Shown in pieces: positions 8,304 to 18,948 of a DNA stretch of 64,000 nt. The notes beneath the pieces are model-generated. The model was given only the letters and a program-made list of their open reading frames with translations, made no database searches and was not told the origin of the DNA. The DNA lies in contig CAZEKB010000005.1 in NCBI GenBank assembly GCA_964512225.1, positions 52,594 through 116,593 on the forward strand, in the 5' to 3' direction. Each line of letters begins with the position of its first letter. Position 1 is the stretch's first letter. This DNA is from CAZEKB01 sp964512225 (lineage in GTDB: Bacteria; Myxococcota_A; UBA796; UBA9615). The position numbers and the translations under genes were made by a program.

Positions 8304-9304
8304 CTCGCATCCCCCCCCGCGGCCCGATCATCGACCCGTTCGGTCGGCGCATCCACTACGTGCGCCTCAGCGTCACCGATCGCTGCAACTTCCGCTGTGT
8401 CTACTGCATGCCCGAGGAGGGCGTCGCGTTCACCCAGCGCTCGAACCTCCTCGACTTCGACGAGATCGAGACGCTGTGCCGCGTCTTCGCGCAGATGGGC
8501 GTCGACCGCGTCCGCCTCACCGGGGGCGAGCCCACCGTCCGCCGGGGGTTCGTCGAGCTCGTCCGACGCGTGGCGAAGGCCAAGGCGCACGGGCTGCGCG
8601 ACATCGCCATGACCACGAACGGCTGGAATCTCGCCAGGACGGCGAACGACCTCCGATCGGCGGGCCTCGACCGCGTGAACATCAGCCTCGACACGCTGCG
8701 GCGGGACCGGTTCTTCGAGCTCGCGCGGGTCGATCGGCTCGACGACGTGCTCGCCGGGATCGACACCGTCGCCGCGATGGGCTGGCTGCCCCTGAAGATC
8801 AACGTGGTCGTGTGCAAGGGCCGCAACGACGACGAGGTCGCCGAGTTCGTGGGGCGGTTCGCGCACCTCCCGGTGACGATCCGCTTCATCGAGTACATGC
8901 CCTTCGGCGAGTCGCGCTTCCCGCTCGTGCCCTGGAGCACGACGCGACGCCGCATCGAAGAGCGCTTCGAGCTCGTCCCCACGCAGGGGCCCGGCGGCAG
9001 CGGACCCGCGAACTACTGGCGCGTCGCGGGCACGGCCGTGGAGGTGGGAGCCATCGGCGCCCTCTCCCGACAGTTCTGCGAGAGCTGCAACCGGGTCCGG
9101 GTGACGTCCGACGGGCGGCTCAAGAACTGCCTCGCGTACGAGCCCCACATGGTCTCGCTCCGGGACGTGCTGCGGAGCGGGGCCGACGACGACGCCCTGG
9201 AGATCGCGATCCGGGCCGCCATCCGTCGCAAGCCGGCGGCGCACGTATCGGGCGAGGACGGGTCCAACCCGTTCGAAGGCGACATGATCTCGATCGGGGG
9301 CTGA
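8300..9304 (+). CDS. moaA: GTP 3',8-cyclase MoaA (radical SAM)
   Basis: MoaA converts GTP to 3',8-cyclo-dihydro-GTP, the first step of molybdopterin synthesis. The 334-residue product has the radical-SAM triad Cys29, Cys33 and Cys36 in DRCNFRCVYC, the SAM-binding GGEP in VRLTGGEPTVR, and the second cluster site FCESCNRVRV..GRLKNC that binds GTP. It ends in Gly-Gly, the C-terminal dipeptide known to be needed for MoaA activity. GTG 8300 overlaps the mrp stop as GTGA. The partner genes moaC, moaD and moaE are not in this window. Confidence 0.93.
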   Translation: MTRIPPRGPIIDPFGRRIHYVRLSVTDRCNFRCVYCMPEEGVAFTQRSNLLDFDEIETLCRVFAQMGVDRVRLTGGEPTVRRGFVELVRRVAKAKAHGLRDIAMTTNGWNLARTANDLRSAGLDRVNISLDTLRRDRFFELARVDRLDDVLAGIDTVAAMGWLPLKINVVVCKGRNDDEVAEFVGRFAHLPVTIRFIEYMPFGESRFPLVPWSTTRRRIEERFELVPTQGPGGSGPANYWRVAGTAVEVGAIGALSRQFCESCNRVRVTSDGRLKNCLAYEPHMVSLRDVLRSGADDDALEIAIRAAIRRKPAAHVSGEDGSNPFEGDMISIGG

Positions 9305-9311
9305 CGGAGCC

Positions 9312-10115
9312 TCAGGCCACGTCGCCGCAGTACACGTTCATGCTCCCCGAGCGGGCGAAGCCGACGAGCGTCATGCCCGCCTCCACCGCGTAGTCCACCG
9401 CCAGGCTGGACGGGGCCGAGACCGCGACGATCGCGGGGATGCACGCCATCGCCGCCTTCTGCACCATCTCGAACGACGCGCGGCCCGACAGCCCGAGGAT
9501 GTGCCCGGCCAGCGGCCACTCCTCGCGCAGCGCGAACGTGCCCAGCACCTTGTCGCAGGCGTTGTGACGCCCCACGTCCTCGCGGATCAGGCGGACGGTC
9601 CCGTCGGTCCGGAAGAGGCCCGCGGCGTGCAGACCTCCGGTGGCGTCGAAGAGCGACTGACCCGCGCGCAGCGAGGCGGGGATCCCGGCGACGACGTCGG
9701 CCGACAGGGAGACGGGCGCGGGCTCGGGAGCGAGGAGCCGGACGGCGTCCAGGGTGGTCTTGCCGCACAGCCCGCAGGACGACGACGCGTAGACGTCGCG
9801 CCGGGCCGCCTCGAACGCCGCCCGATCCGCTCCGTCCGCCAGGACCCGGACGACGTTCCCGGCGGCTTCGGCCTCGACGTCCGCGCAGTAGGCCACCGAC
9901 AGAACCTGGTCGGGGTCGCGGAGGATCCCCTCGGAGAAGAGGAACCCGACGGCCAGCGCCATGTCGTCGCCGGGGGTCCGCATGACCACCGCGACGGGCT
10001 CGTCCCCCAGCCGGATCTCCAGCGGCTCCTCGACGACGAGCGAGTCGTCGATGCGCTCGACGCTCCCCGAACGGAGGCGACGGACGGGGCGCACGGCGAG
10101 GGGGTCTCGGGCCAC
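9312..10115 (-). CDS. fdhD: Formate dehydrogenase accessory sulfurtransferase FdhD
   Basis: FdhD passes sulfur from a cysteine desulfurase to the Mo-bis-MGD cofactor of formate dehydrogenase, which is needed for activity. The 267-residue product has the family N-terminus (PLEIRLG, RTPGDDMALAVGFLFSEGI) and the conserved pair Cys114/Cys117 in SSSCGLCGK, followed by DATGGLHAAGLF and VGRHNACDKVLG. It converges on moaA with a 7-bp gap and has its own TANNNT box. The placement implies a molybdenum-dependent formate dehydrogenase elsewhere in the genome. Confidence 0.92.
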   Translation of the reverse strand: MARDPLAVRPVRRLRSGSVERIDDSLVVEEPLEIRLGDEPVAVVMRTPGDDMALAVGFLFSEGILRDPDQVLSVAYCADVEAEAAGNVVRVLADGADRAAFEAARRDVYASSSCGLCGKTTLDAVRLLAPEPAPVSLSADVVAGIPASLRAGQSLFDATGGLHAAGLFRTDGTVRLIREDVGRHNACDKVLGTFALREEWPLAGHILGLSGRASFEMVQKAAMACIPAIVAVSAPSSLAVDYAVEAGMTLVGFARSGSMNVYCGDVA

Positions 10116-10122
10116 GAAGGGG

Positions 10123-10128
10123 AGCCTA
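10123..10128 (-). promoter_or_regulatory. Candidate leaderless -10 element TAGGCT for fdhD
   Basis: On the minus strand TAGGCT is followed by seven bases (CCCCTTC) and then the GTG start of fdhD at 10115. No Shine-Dalgarno sequence is present. It lies 43 bp from the divergent TACACT box. Confidence 0.45.
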
Positions 10129-10170
10129 CCGATCGCGGGACCGAAGCGCCGTTCGGAGCGGTCGGTGCAC

Positions 10171-10176
10171 TACACT
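10171..10176 (+). promoter_or_regulatory. Candidate leaderless -10 element TACACT
   Basis: TACACT is followed by exactly six bases and the GTG at 10183, so a transcript starting 6-7 nt after the hexamer would begin with the start codon. It supports 10183 as the true start of the following gene. Confidence 0.45.
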
Positions 10177-10182
10177 TCGCGC

Positions 10183-10884
10183 GTGGTCGCCTTCGCGTGG
10201 AACATCGTCCGGTTCGCGGTCTGCGCGAGCTGCGGGCTGGGACCGGACGACCGGTGGGGGCACCTCTGCCGCGGGCGGTGGGCGGACGTGCGACGGGCCG
10301 CGATCCCGGCGATGGAGCCCGACGCGCTCCCCCGGCGCAAGCGCCTCGAGCGGCTGTCGGCCCGGGCTCTGCGCGGCCTCGGCCGGGTCCCGTTCCCGCT
10401 CCTGCGACGCGGCGACGCGGAGTTCCTCCAGCTCGCGTGGGACGACGCGGTGAAGCTCGCGGGGCGACGCCTCGCCGCGGGCGGCCGGCTCGTCCGGGGC
10501 GATCGGGCCCTGTCGGTGGAGGCGACGGCGAGCGCCGAAGCGATGGACGCGACCCTGCCCGACGGACCCGCGGTCCTCACCGTCGGACCCGCCGCGACCG
10601 ACGCCGACTTCCGGGCCCACGTCCTCGAGCTGCTGAGCCCCGAGATCGTCGCCGCCGAGGGCCGCGAGGTGCTCCTGCTCCCCGCCCTGTCCCGCTACTC
10701 CCAGACCGACGGCGCCACGTGGCTGGGACCAGACGACGTCGTGCGATTCAGCCCGGAGATCCGCGGCAACCCCGTCCCCGGCGCACGCCCCGATCACCAC
10801 ATCCTCGACGCGATCCGCGGGGCGGTGGTGGGAGGCATCCCTGCGGGCGGTTCTTTGCATCCCGCCGCGCTCGGGGGTCGGTGA
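10183..10884 (+). CDS. Conserved-looking hypothetical protein, function unknown
   Basis: The 233-residue product has no domain I recognise. The N-terminus has a cysteine cluster (VCASCGLG...LCRGRW) that might bind a metal, followed by an Arg-rich helix-like stretch and a mixed alpha/beta C-terminal half with hydrophobic strands (PAVLTVGPAA, EVLLLPALSRY). There is no signal peptide or membrane segment. The frame is open upstream of 10183, but the TACACT box 6 nt before this GTG argues that it is the start. It is divergent from fdhD, and its stop lies 14 bp before the next start. Confidence 0.6.
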   Translation: MVAFAWNIVRFAVCASCGLGPDDRWGHLCRGRWADVRRAAIPAMEPDALPRRKRLERLSARALRGLGRVPFPLLRRGDAEFLQLAWDDAVKLAGRRLAAGGRLVRGDRALSVEATASAEAMDATLPDGPAVLTVGPAATDADFRAHVLELLSPEIVAAEGREVLLLPALSRYSQTDGATWLGPDDVVRFSPEIRGNPVPGARPDHHILDAIRGAVVGGIPAGGSLHPAALGGR

Positions 10885-10898
10885 TACAAGGAGTGTCG

Positions 10899-13226
<2,328 letters not shown>

Positions 13227-13231
13227 GCGGC

Positions 13232-13237
13232 TACCCT
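13232..13237 (+). promoter_or_regulatory. Candidate leaderless -10 element TACCCT
   Basis: TACCCT ends 9 nt before ATG 13247 and lies in the 20-bp gap after the secreted-protein gene. No ribosome binding site is visible. Confidence 0.35.
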
Positions 13238-13246
13238 TCCGGATCG

Positions 13247-15019
13247 ATGTCGACCCTCCTCGATCTCTGCACCTGGGCCCGCGCGATGGATCCCGGCGAC
13301 GCGCCGGCGTCGGTGCACCGCCGCCTGCGCCTGCAGCTGCTGTCCACGCTCGCGACGACCGCGGTGGGCGCGGGATCCGAGGACGTCGGGCCCGTCGTCT
13401 CGCTGGCGTCGACCCGACCGGGGGCGCTCCGCGTAGCCCCGACCGTCGGCGATCTGGACGTCGAGGGGGCCCTCGCCGCGGCGGCGGCGCTGGTATCCGC
13501 CGACTCCTACGACGACTGGCTCCTCACCGCGCGCCCCGGGCCCGCGGTGTGGGCGGCCTGGCTCACGGCCGCGGAGCTGGACCGGTCCTGGGACGACGCC
13601 CTGCGCGTGCAGCTGGCGGTCGACGAGGTGATGGCGCGGCTCGGGGGGCTCACGCTCCCGGGCGTCCGGGAGGGGCGGAGCCGACTCTGGCTGCACGCCG
13701 CCGGAGCGGCGCTCGCCACCGCGATGTTGCTCGATCTGTCGGCGGAGCAGACCGCGCACGCGGTGGCCGTCGCGATCGCCGGAGCGGCCCGCCCGCATCG
13801 CTCGCTCGAGGTGGGCACGGGGCACCTGCTCGCGGTCGGAGAGGCCGTCCTGCTCGGGCGTCGCTGCGCGCTGCTGGCCGATCGCGGTCTGCGCGGACCG
13901 GTGAGGGGGCTCGACCCCGGCCAGCACCTGGGCGAGCAGCTCTCGGGCGGCCGCCCCCTGCGGAACTGGCTGACCGGGCTCGGATCGTCTTGGCTCACGA
14001 GCAGCCTGAGCCTCGGGATCACGCCGGGCGGGCCCCTCAACGCGTGCGCGGTGGAGGCCGCGCTGGAGGTCCTGGAGGCGGCGGCCCGGGAGACCGGGAG
14101 CGAGCTGCGCGCGCCGGACATCCTCCGCGTGGACGTCGAGGCCACGGTCCTCACCTGCGCCCAGGCCCGGTACTACGGGCGGGAGTCGAGCGCGCCCGAG
14201 ACGCTGAGCCCCGGCCGCAGCCAACGCGCGCTGTCGGCGGCCTTGAGCGCCGCCCTCACCCACGGGCGCCTCACGCCGCGGGAGCTGCGGCTCGACGCCC
14301 TCGCCGTCGCCGTGCGCGAGAGCGGGGATCTGCCCGGGCGCATCCACATGCACCACGAGTGGGCGCTCAGCCTGCGCACCTGGGACGCCCTGCGCGCGGG
14401 CCTCGGCGGGGACCGGCTGTTCGACGGCCTCGGACCCAAGGGCATCGCGCGCCTCATCGCGGGCCGCACCGGGGGCATGGGCTGGATGGAGCTCCCGTTC
14501 GCGCTCGCCGCCGACCGCATCCAGGGCGCGTCGCGGAACCCCGAGCTGCGGGAGCTGCCCGGCGAGCTGGTCGAAGACCCCGGCGCCGTGCTCGCGCGCG
14601 GCGTCCAGGCCGCGGCCGACTGGGCCGCCAAGCGGATGGAGAAGCTGCTGCTCGGTCCCCCGCTGCCGGGCCAGGAGGGTCGGGACGGCGCGGACGCCGC
14701 CCCCGGGACCTTCGACCTCGGCGATCAGGGCTGGGAGGAGTTCGCGCTCCCCCTCCCCGCGAGGGTCCGCGTGCTCCTGCACGGCGGACGGGTACGCGAA
14801 GCGGAGCGGTCCCACCCCCTCGGCTCGCCCGGGCGTCCGATCGACGAGACGGTCCGGCGCGTCCTGGACAAGTGGGCCGCCGCGCGACCCCACGCGCTCG
14901 CCGAGCAGGCCTGGACCGAGCTCGGGGGCCGCCTCCTCCGCGCGGACGGGGAAGCTCCGACGCTCCCCGCGGGCGGGCCGCGCGCGTTCCTCTCCCGGCT
15001 GGGACCCCCGCCCGAGTGA
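13247..15019 (+). CDS. Divergent MmgE/PrpD-like all-alpha protein
   Basis: The 590-residue product is strongly alpha-helical and Ala/Leu-rich, with no signal peptide. The order of segments resembles the helical domain of the MmgE/PrpD (2-methylcitrate dehydratase-like) fold: an Ala-rich helix after DLDVEGALAAAAALV, the helix WLHAAGAALATAMLLDLS followed by AEQTAHAVAVAIAGAA, then LEVGTGHLLAVGEAVLLG and LADRGLRGPVRGL. I do not see the usual catalytic-region sequences clearly, so this may be a non-dehydratase relative. Its stop overlaps the start of the rhomboid gene (GTGA), so the two are translationally coupled. Confidence 0.5.
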   Translation: MSTLLDLCTWARAMDPGDAPASVHRRLRLQLLSTLATTAVGAGSEDVGPVVSLASTRPGALRVAPTVGDLDVEGALAAAAALVSADSYDDWLLTARPGPAVWAAWLTAAELDRSWDDALRVQLAVDEVMARLGGLTLPGVREGRSRLWLHAAGAALATAMLLDLSAEQTAHAVAVAIAGAARPHRSLEVGTGHLLAVGEAVLLGRRCALLADRGLRGPVRGLDPGQHLGEQLSGGRPLRNWLTGLGSSWLTSSLSLGITPGGPLNACAVEAALEVLEAAARETGSELRAPDILRVDVEATVLTCAQARYYGRESSAPETLSPGRSQRALSAALSAALTHGRLTPRELRLDALAVAVRESGDLPGRIHMHHEWALSLRTWDALRAGLGGDRLFDGLGPKGIARLIAGRTGGMGWMELPFALAADRIQGASRNPELRELPGELVEDPGAVLARGVQAAADWAAKRMEKLLLGPPLPGQEGRDGADAAPGTFDLGDQGWEEFALPLPARVRVLLHGGRVREAERSHPLGSPGRPIDETVRRVLDKWAAARPHALAEQAWTELGGRLLRADGEAPTLPAGGPRAFLSRLGPPPE

Positions 15020-16821
15020 TCGAGGTCCGACGCCCGGACGGCGCCGTCGACGAGCTCTCCTTCGACGAGTTCGAGCGGGCCATCCGCAGCGGACTGCTCG
15101 GCCGCGACGACCTCGTCCGGTTCCCTCCGACCACCGGGGAGGACTTCGTCGCCGCGGGCTCCCTCGAGCTCTTCACGTCCGTGGAGAACGACCCGCGCAC
15201 GCGGTTCGAGCGGGAGTTCACGCTGCGGCGCGTGCCCTGGGCGACGCTCGCCACCGGCCTCCTGCTGGTGCTCGTCTTCCTCCGGCAGCTCCAGGACGCG
15301 TCTCCCGGCGGCGTCGGGCTCGCGGTGATGCCCCCGCGCACCGGGATCGACGGCGCCGATCTGCTCCGCCAGGGCGCCAAGTTCCTCCCCCACCAGATCG
15401 AGTTCGGCGAGTGGTGGCGGCTGCTCAGCGCCTCGCTCCTCCACGTCCACTGGTGGCACCTCGCGTGGAACCTCCTCTACATCCTGTACGTCGGCTGGAG
15501 CGTCGAGTCGGTCGTGGGGGCGTCGGGCCTGGGCCTCCTCGTCGTGACCACCGCCGTCGGCTCCATGGCCGCCTCCACGGTGGCCACCCCCGAGCTGTCG
15601 GTGGGCGCCTCCGGCATCTGCCTCGGGCTCTTCGGCGCGGCCGTCGCCCTGGGGTGGCGACTCGGGCCGTGGCTGCCCCCGGGGGTGCGGGTGCGCTTCG
15701 GGTGGCCGATGTTCCTATGGGTCGTCTACTTCTTCGTGCTCGGGGCCGTGGGTCCCGGCTTCGTCGATCACTTCTGCCACCTCGGGGGCCTTGTCGCCGG
15801 CGTCGCCTGCGGCCTCCTGCTGCCCTACCGACCGGCGGGCGGCGCAGCCTGGCGCTCCAACCGGTGGATCCGGGTGCTGGCCGGGGTGCTGCTGGCGGGG
15901 TTCGTGGGCCTGGGGATGCCGCTGGCGTCGGACCTGGGCTGGCTGCCCGGGGCGTCCCTGTCCGTCCCCGTGGTCGAGGACGAGAACGGGCTCGAGCTCA
16001 GCGTCCCCCACCGTTGGCGCAAGGCGCGGGCCGAGCACGGGGCGGCGATGTGGAGTTCGCAGACGGCGGCGGCGCGGGTGACCGTCGGGGGCTGGGTCGA
16101 GCCGTGGGGTCCGCCGACCCGCGACGAGGTGCGCGCGCGCTGGAACGACGAGCACGCCGCCACCTACGGAGCCGTCCAGTTCGAGCGGGAGCGGCCCGAT
16201 CCCGCCGACTTCGGGCTCGGCTCCGAGTGGTTCGGGCAGTCCGTGGACCTGGTGAGCGGCGGGCTGCTGCTGCGGGCCCTCCGGCTGGGCGCGATCCGCG
16301 GGACCCACGTGGTCACGATCGAGTTCCTGCACCACGCCGATCGCTGGGAGGACTACGAGCGAATGCGCCACGCCGTGCTCGAGACCGTGCGGTTCGTGGA
16401 GCCCGCCTCGGTGCGACGCGCCCGAGAGGCCGTGGCGGGGCGGACCGTCGACTCGCCCGAGGCCGCCTTCGTCTACGCCGAGGCGCTCGCCCGCGTCGGG
16501 CGCGGCGACGAGGCGTGGGACGTGCTCTCCCCCCTGGGCGGCGTCGCCGACCCGCCCCACGGGCTCGAGTACCTCCGCCTCTGGATCCAGCACCACCTCG
16601 ACGGGGTCCCCCCGACCCAGGACGCCCTCGCCGACGCGCGGATGCTCCTCGACCCGTCGGGCGGCTCCGAGGTCCCCCTGCACGAGCTCGTGCTCGCCAC
16701 CCAGGTGCTCTGGGGTCGCAACCCCGGGGGCGCCGATACCCTCGCCGCCCTCGCCCGACTGCGGGCGCGGGACCCCGAGATCGCGCGCCTGGTGATGGGC
16801 TCTCCGCTCAGTCCCAGGTGA
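15016..16821 (+). CDS. Rhomboid-family intramembrane serine protease with soluble N- and C-terminal extensions
   Basis: The 601-residue product has a six-helix rhomboid core at about 73-270. The catalytic Ser199 lies in VGASGIC (GxSG) and the His255 base in DHFCHLGGLVAG; EWWRLLSASLLH and WHLAWNLLYILYVG are the typical loop-1/TM2 sequences. Before the core is a 60-residue soluble region (SFDEFERAIRSGLLGRDDLV) resembling GYF_2-type modules. After an extra membrane segment at about 285-305 comes a roughly 130-residue alpha/beta region starting ENGLELSVPHRWRKA that recalls PsbP/DcrB-like domains, then helical repeats. Ordinary bacterial rhomboids are about 200-300 residues. GTG 15016 overlaps the upstream stop. 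Nearby, at 10899, is a gene for a protein with a C-terminal sorting-like tag. Confidence 0.85.
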   Translation: MIEVRRPDGAVDELSFDEFERAIRSGLLGRDDLVRFPPTTGEDFVAAGSLELFTSVENDPRTRFEREFTLRRVPWATLATGLLLVLVFLRQLQDASPGGVGLAVMPPRTGIDGADLLRQGAKFLPHQIEFGEWWRLLSASLLHVHWWHLAWNLLYILYVGWSVESVVGASGLGLLVVTTAVGSMAASTVATPELSVGASGICLGLFGAAVALGWRLGPWLPPGVRVRFGWPMFLWVVYFFVLGAVGPGFVDHFCHLGGLVAGVACGLLLPYRPAGGAAWRSNRWIRVLAGVLLAGFVGLGMPLASDLGWLPGASLSVPVVEDENGLELSVPHRWRKARAEHGAAMWSSQTAAARVTVGGWVEPWGPPTRDEVRARWNDEHAATYGAVQFERERPDPADFGLGSEWFGQSVDLVSGGLLLRALRLGAIRGTHVVTIEFLHHADRWEDYERMRHAVLETVRFVEPASVRRAREAVAGRTVDSPEAAFVYAEALARVGRGDEAWDVLSPLGGVADPPHGLEYLRLWIQHHLDGVPPTQDALADARMLLDPSGGSEVPLHELVLATQVLWGRNPGGADTLAALARLRARDPEIARLVMGSPLSPR

Positions 16822-17041
16822 TGCCCAGGGCCTCGGCCCGGTCGAGCGCGTCGGGCTCGTCGGGGAACGGCCCCAGCACCTCCGCCGCCGCACCGCTCGC
16901 CCGGAGCTTCAGCCAGAACCACGGTCGGGCCCTGGCGTCCTCGTCGGCGCCCATGCGCCCGTCCACGTCGTAGAAGAGCTCGACCCGGGCGTCCCCCAGG
17001 GAGCCCGTCGCGAGCACCCGCACGATCTCGGTGATGGGCAT
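16808..17041 (-). CDS. Small hypothetical protein (77 aa)
   Basis: The compact 77-residue acidic protein (MPITEIVRVLATGSLG...) has no signal peptide and no recognised family. It is supported as real by an ATG start with a TAGGCT box exactly six bases upstream and by a normal amino-acid mix unlike the Arg/Pro-rich shadow frames around it. Its 3' end overlaps the convergent rhomboid gene by 14 bp. Confidence 0.6.
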   Translation of the reverse strand: MPITEIVRVLATGSLGDARVELFYDVDGRMGADEDARARPWFWLKLRASGAAAEVLGPFPDEPDALDRAEALGITWD

Positions 17042-17047
17042 CGCCGC

Positions 17048-17053
17048 AGCCTA
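17048..17053 (-). promoter_or_regulatory. Candidate leaderless -10 element TAGGCT
   Basis: On the minus strand TAGGCT-GCGGCG-ATG places the hexamer exactly six bases before the start at 17041. It is the same hexamer as at fdhD. Confidence 0.45.
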
Positions 17054-17080
17054 TCGCGTCCGAGGGGCGCCAGAACGTGA

Positions 17081-17114
17081 GCGGCCCCGGGTCCATCTTT
17101 GGTCCCGAGGCCGC
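17081..17114 (-). terminator. Hairpin, candidate terminator of lipoprotein copy 1
   Basis: GCGGCCCCGGG (17081-17091) pairs with CCCGAGGCCGC (17104-17114) with one mismatch around a 12-nt loop. It lies 37 nt past the stop of the lipoprotein gene on the minus strand. There is no clean T-run, so it may be factor-dependent or only a processing barrier. A second small hairpin (CCCGCG-aga-CGCGGG) lies between it and the stop. Confidence 0.4.
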
Positions 17115-17147
17115 CCGGAGGTCCCGCGAGACGCGGGAGGTCGTGTC

Positions 17148-18723
17148 CGGCTCAGTCGCCGCAGTCGCCGAGCACAGTGTACTCGATGGCGATCTCGTCC
17201 CCGCCCTCGGGGATGTGACTGAGGTCGAAGATCACGGCGTTGAGGGCCGAGTTGAAGGTCCAGCCGACGTAGATGTTCACGCCGTTGAGCCGGACCTCGA
17301 TCGTGTCCTCGACGGGGGTGCGGGACAGCTCGAAGGTGTCCGCGTAGCTCTGGGACAGCCAGGCCAGGGCCGACAGGGTCGCGACCCAGTTGCTGTCGCA
17401 GATGCTCGCCGAGACGCCGCCGGTCGCGACCGTCGCGGCCACGTAGTCCGAGCCCGACCCGGCCGAGCCGCCCGCGCCCGAGCAGCCCGAAAGGCCGCCC
17501 GAGATGTCCGACAGGATCATCTTGTCCGGGTTGTCGCGCAGGCTGTAGAAGTAGTTCACGTAGTCCGCGACCGTCCCCAGCGACGTGCTCTGCTCCTGCT
17601 CGTCGGATACGAAGATGATCCGCAGACCCGCCTCGTCGCCCCGGTCGAAGCCGCTCAGGCACGCGCCCGAGCTCCAGCACAGGTACGCGCTCTGGAAGCC
17701 GCGCTCGGAAGCCGAGCCGCTGGTCCCCAGGTCGACGTTCGTCGCGAACGTGCCCGCCGGGTCCGCGGTGGACGTGGTCACGATCGGCGTCGAGCCCTGC
17801 AGCGCACCGTTGTCGCCCGTGTCCGTCGTCACCACGCCGATGTGGTAGTCCATGTTCAGCGCGTCGACGATCTGGATGAACGACGAGAAGTTCACCGCCA
17901 GCGACGTCTGCTCGTCGCCCATCGAGCACGAGTTGTCCACCACCCACAGCACGTCCGAGCCAGCGCTGCCTTCCTGCGCGAACTCGTCCGTGTTCGACTC
18001 GCCCAGGTGCGCGATCCCGAACTGCGTCCCCGTCTTGTCCGGCTGCGACGGGTCGTTGCTCTCGATGTGAAGCACGCCCGTGTCCGGCTCCACGTCGATC
18101 GGGACGTAGTGAACCGCCAGCGTCTGAACCTCGTTCGGGTTCAGCACCGCGCCCTGCGGGATGCTGTGGATCAGGGTCATCTCGCCGTTGTTCGCGAGGT
18201 CCTCGAACCAGATGTTGTTCAGCGTCAGCGGCGCCCGACCGACGTTCGACACTTCCACGTCCAGCACGTTCACGCAGCCCAGCTCCATGTTCCCGAAGTC
18301 GAACGACTCCGGCTCGATCCGGATCGTCGGCGCCAGGCCCTCGGCCAGCAGACGCACCGTCACCTCCGGCGTCTCCCGGTCGTTCGAGGCCACGATCAGC
18401 GTCGCCTCGATGTGCTCGTCCTGCACCGGCGAGTACCGCAGCGTCAGCGTCGTCGCCTGCTCCGGCGTCAGCAGCGGCGACACGTTGTCCCGGTCCACGA
18501 TCTCGAACGAAGCGAAGTTGCTCAGCACCAGGTCCTGCACCTGCAGCGTGTCCGTGCCGATGTTCCGGATCGTCACCACCTGGTCGCGCGAGTCGCCCGC
18601 GTTCACTTCACCGAAGTCCACCACGTGCGGGTTCTCGGGATCCTCGCCCGTCACCTCGATGACCGCGTCCACCCGCGTGGGGTTCGTGGTGTCGGGGGGC
18701 GCGAGCAGGACGCTCTCGGAGCA
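17148..18723. repeat. Long tandem repeat, copy 1 (1576 bp)
   Basis: This segment is repeated 1801 bp downstream at 18949-20524. The only mismatch I find is A17176 versus G18977, a synonymous Thr codon change. The ends of identity fall just past the stop codon and within the codon for the lipidated cysteine, so only the mature coding part is shared. Confidence 0.93.
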
Positions 18724-18795
18724 GCCGGTCAGGGCCGCGAGAGACAGGGTCGCTCCGTAGACGATGAGCGAACGCAGAGACAGGGACTGGGTCAC
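17152..18795 (-). CDS. Lipoprotein with HYDIN-like domains and a vWA domain, copy 1
   Basis: The 547-residue product starts at GTG 18795, which has GGAGG 8 nt upstream. The signal peptide ends LAALTGC (lipid Cys25). Residues about 40-270 hold two Ig-like segments of the ASPM/SPD-2/HYDIN 'choice-of-anchor D' type (VVDFGEVNAGDSRDQVVTIRNIG; ESFDFGNMELGCVNVLDVEVSN). From about 283 there is a von Willebrand A domain whose MIDAS motif is Asp287-x-Ser289-x-Ser291 in LWVVDNSCSMGDEQ. It continues with LRIIFVSDEQEQS and a C-terminal beta domain. This looks like a surface protein binding partners through a metal site; the partner is unknown. The mature part is identical to the next gene. Confidence 0.88.
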   Translation of the reverse strand: MTQSLSLRSLIVYGATLSLAALTGCSESVLLAPPDTTNPTRVDAVIEVTGEDPENPHVVDFGEVNAGDSRDQVVTIRNIGTDTLQVQDLVLSNFASFEIVDRDNVSPLLTPEQATTLTLRYSPVQDEHIEATLIVASNDRETPEVTVRLLAEGLAPTIRIEPESFDFGNMELGCVNVLDVEVSNVGRAPLTLNNIWFEDLANNGEMTLIHSIPQGAVLNPNEVQTLAVHYVPIDVEPDTGVLHIESNDPSQPDKTGTQFGIAHLGESNTDEFAQEGSAGSDVLWVVDNSCSMGDEQTSLAVNFSSFIQIVDALNMDYHIGVVTTDTGDNGALQGSTPIVTTSTADPAGTFATNVDLGTSGSASERGFQSAYLCWSSGACLSGFDRGDEAGLRIIFVSDEQEQSTSLGTVADYVNYFYSLRDNPDKMILSDISGGLSGCSGAGGSAGSGSDYVAATVATGGVSASICDSNWVATLSALAWLSQSYADTFELSRTPVEDTIEVRLNGVNIYVGWTFNSALNAVIFDLSHIPEGGDEIAIEYTVLGDCGD

Positions 18796-18901
18796 GACCG
18801 AAACCTCCAAATCAACGCGATCCTCGCGCTGCGAAGCAATGAAACCGTTCGAGCGGCCGAAGGGAAACCGCGCAGTGAAAAAAGTTCGCCCCAAGCAGAG
18901 A

Positions 18902-18930
18902 GCCCCGACGACCTTCCTGGTCGCCGGGGC
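18902..18930 (-). terminator. Hairpin, candidate terminator of lipoprotein copy 2
   Basis: GCCCCGACGACC (18902-18913) pairs with GGTCGCCGGGGC (18919-18930), with one wobble position and a 5-nt loop. It lies 22 nt past the stop of copy 2. On the minus strand a run of six T (18878-18883) follows 18 nt later, which is more distant than in a canonical intrinsic terminator. Confidence 0.5.
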
Positions 18931-18948
18931 CCTCGCGAGGTGTGGATT

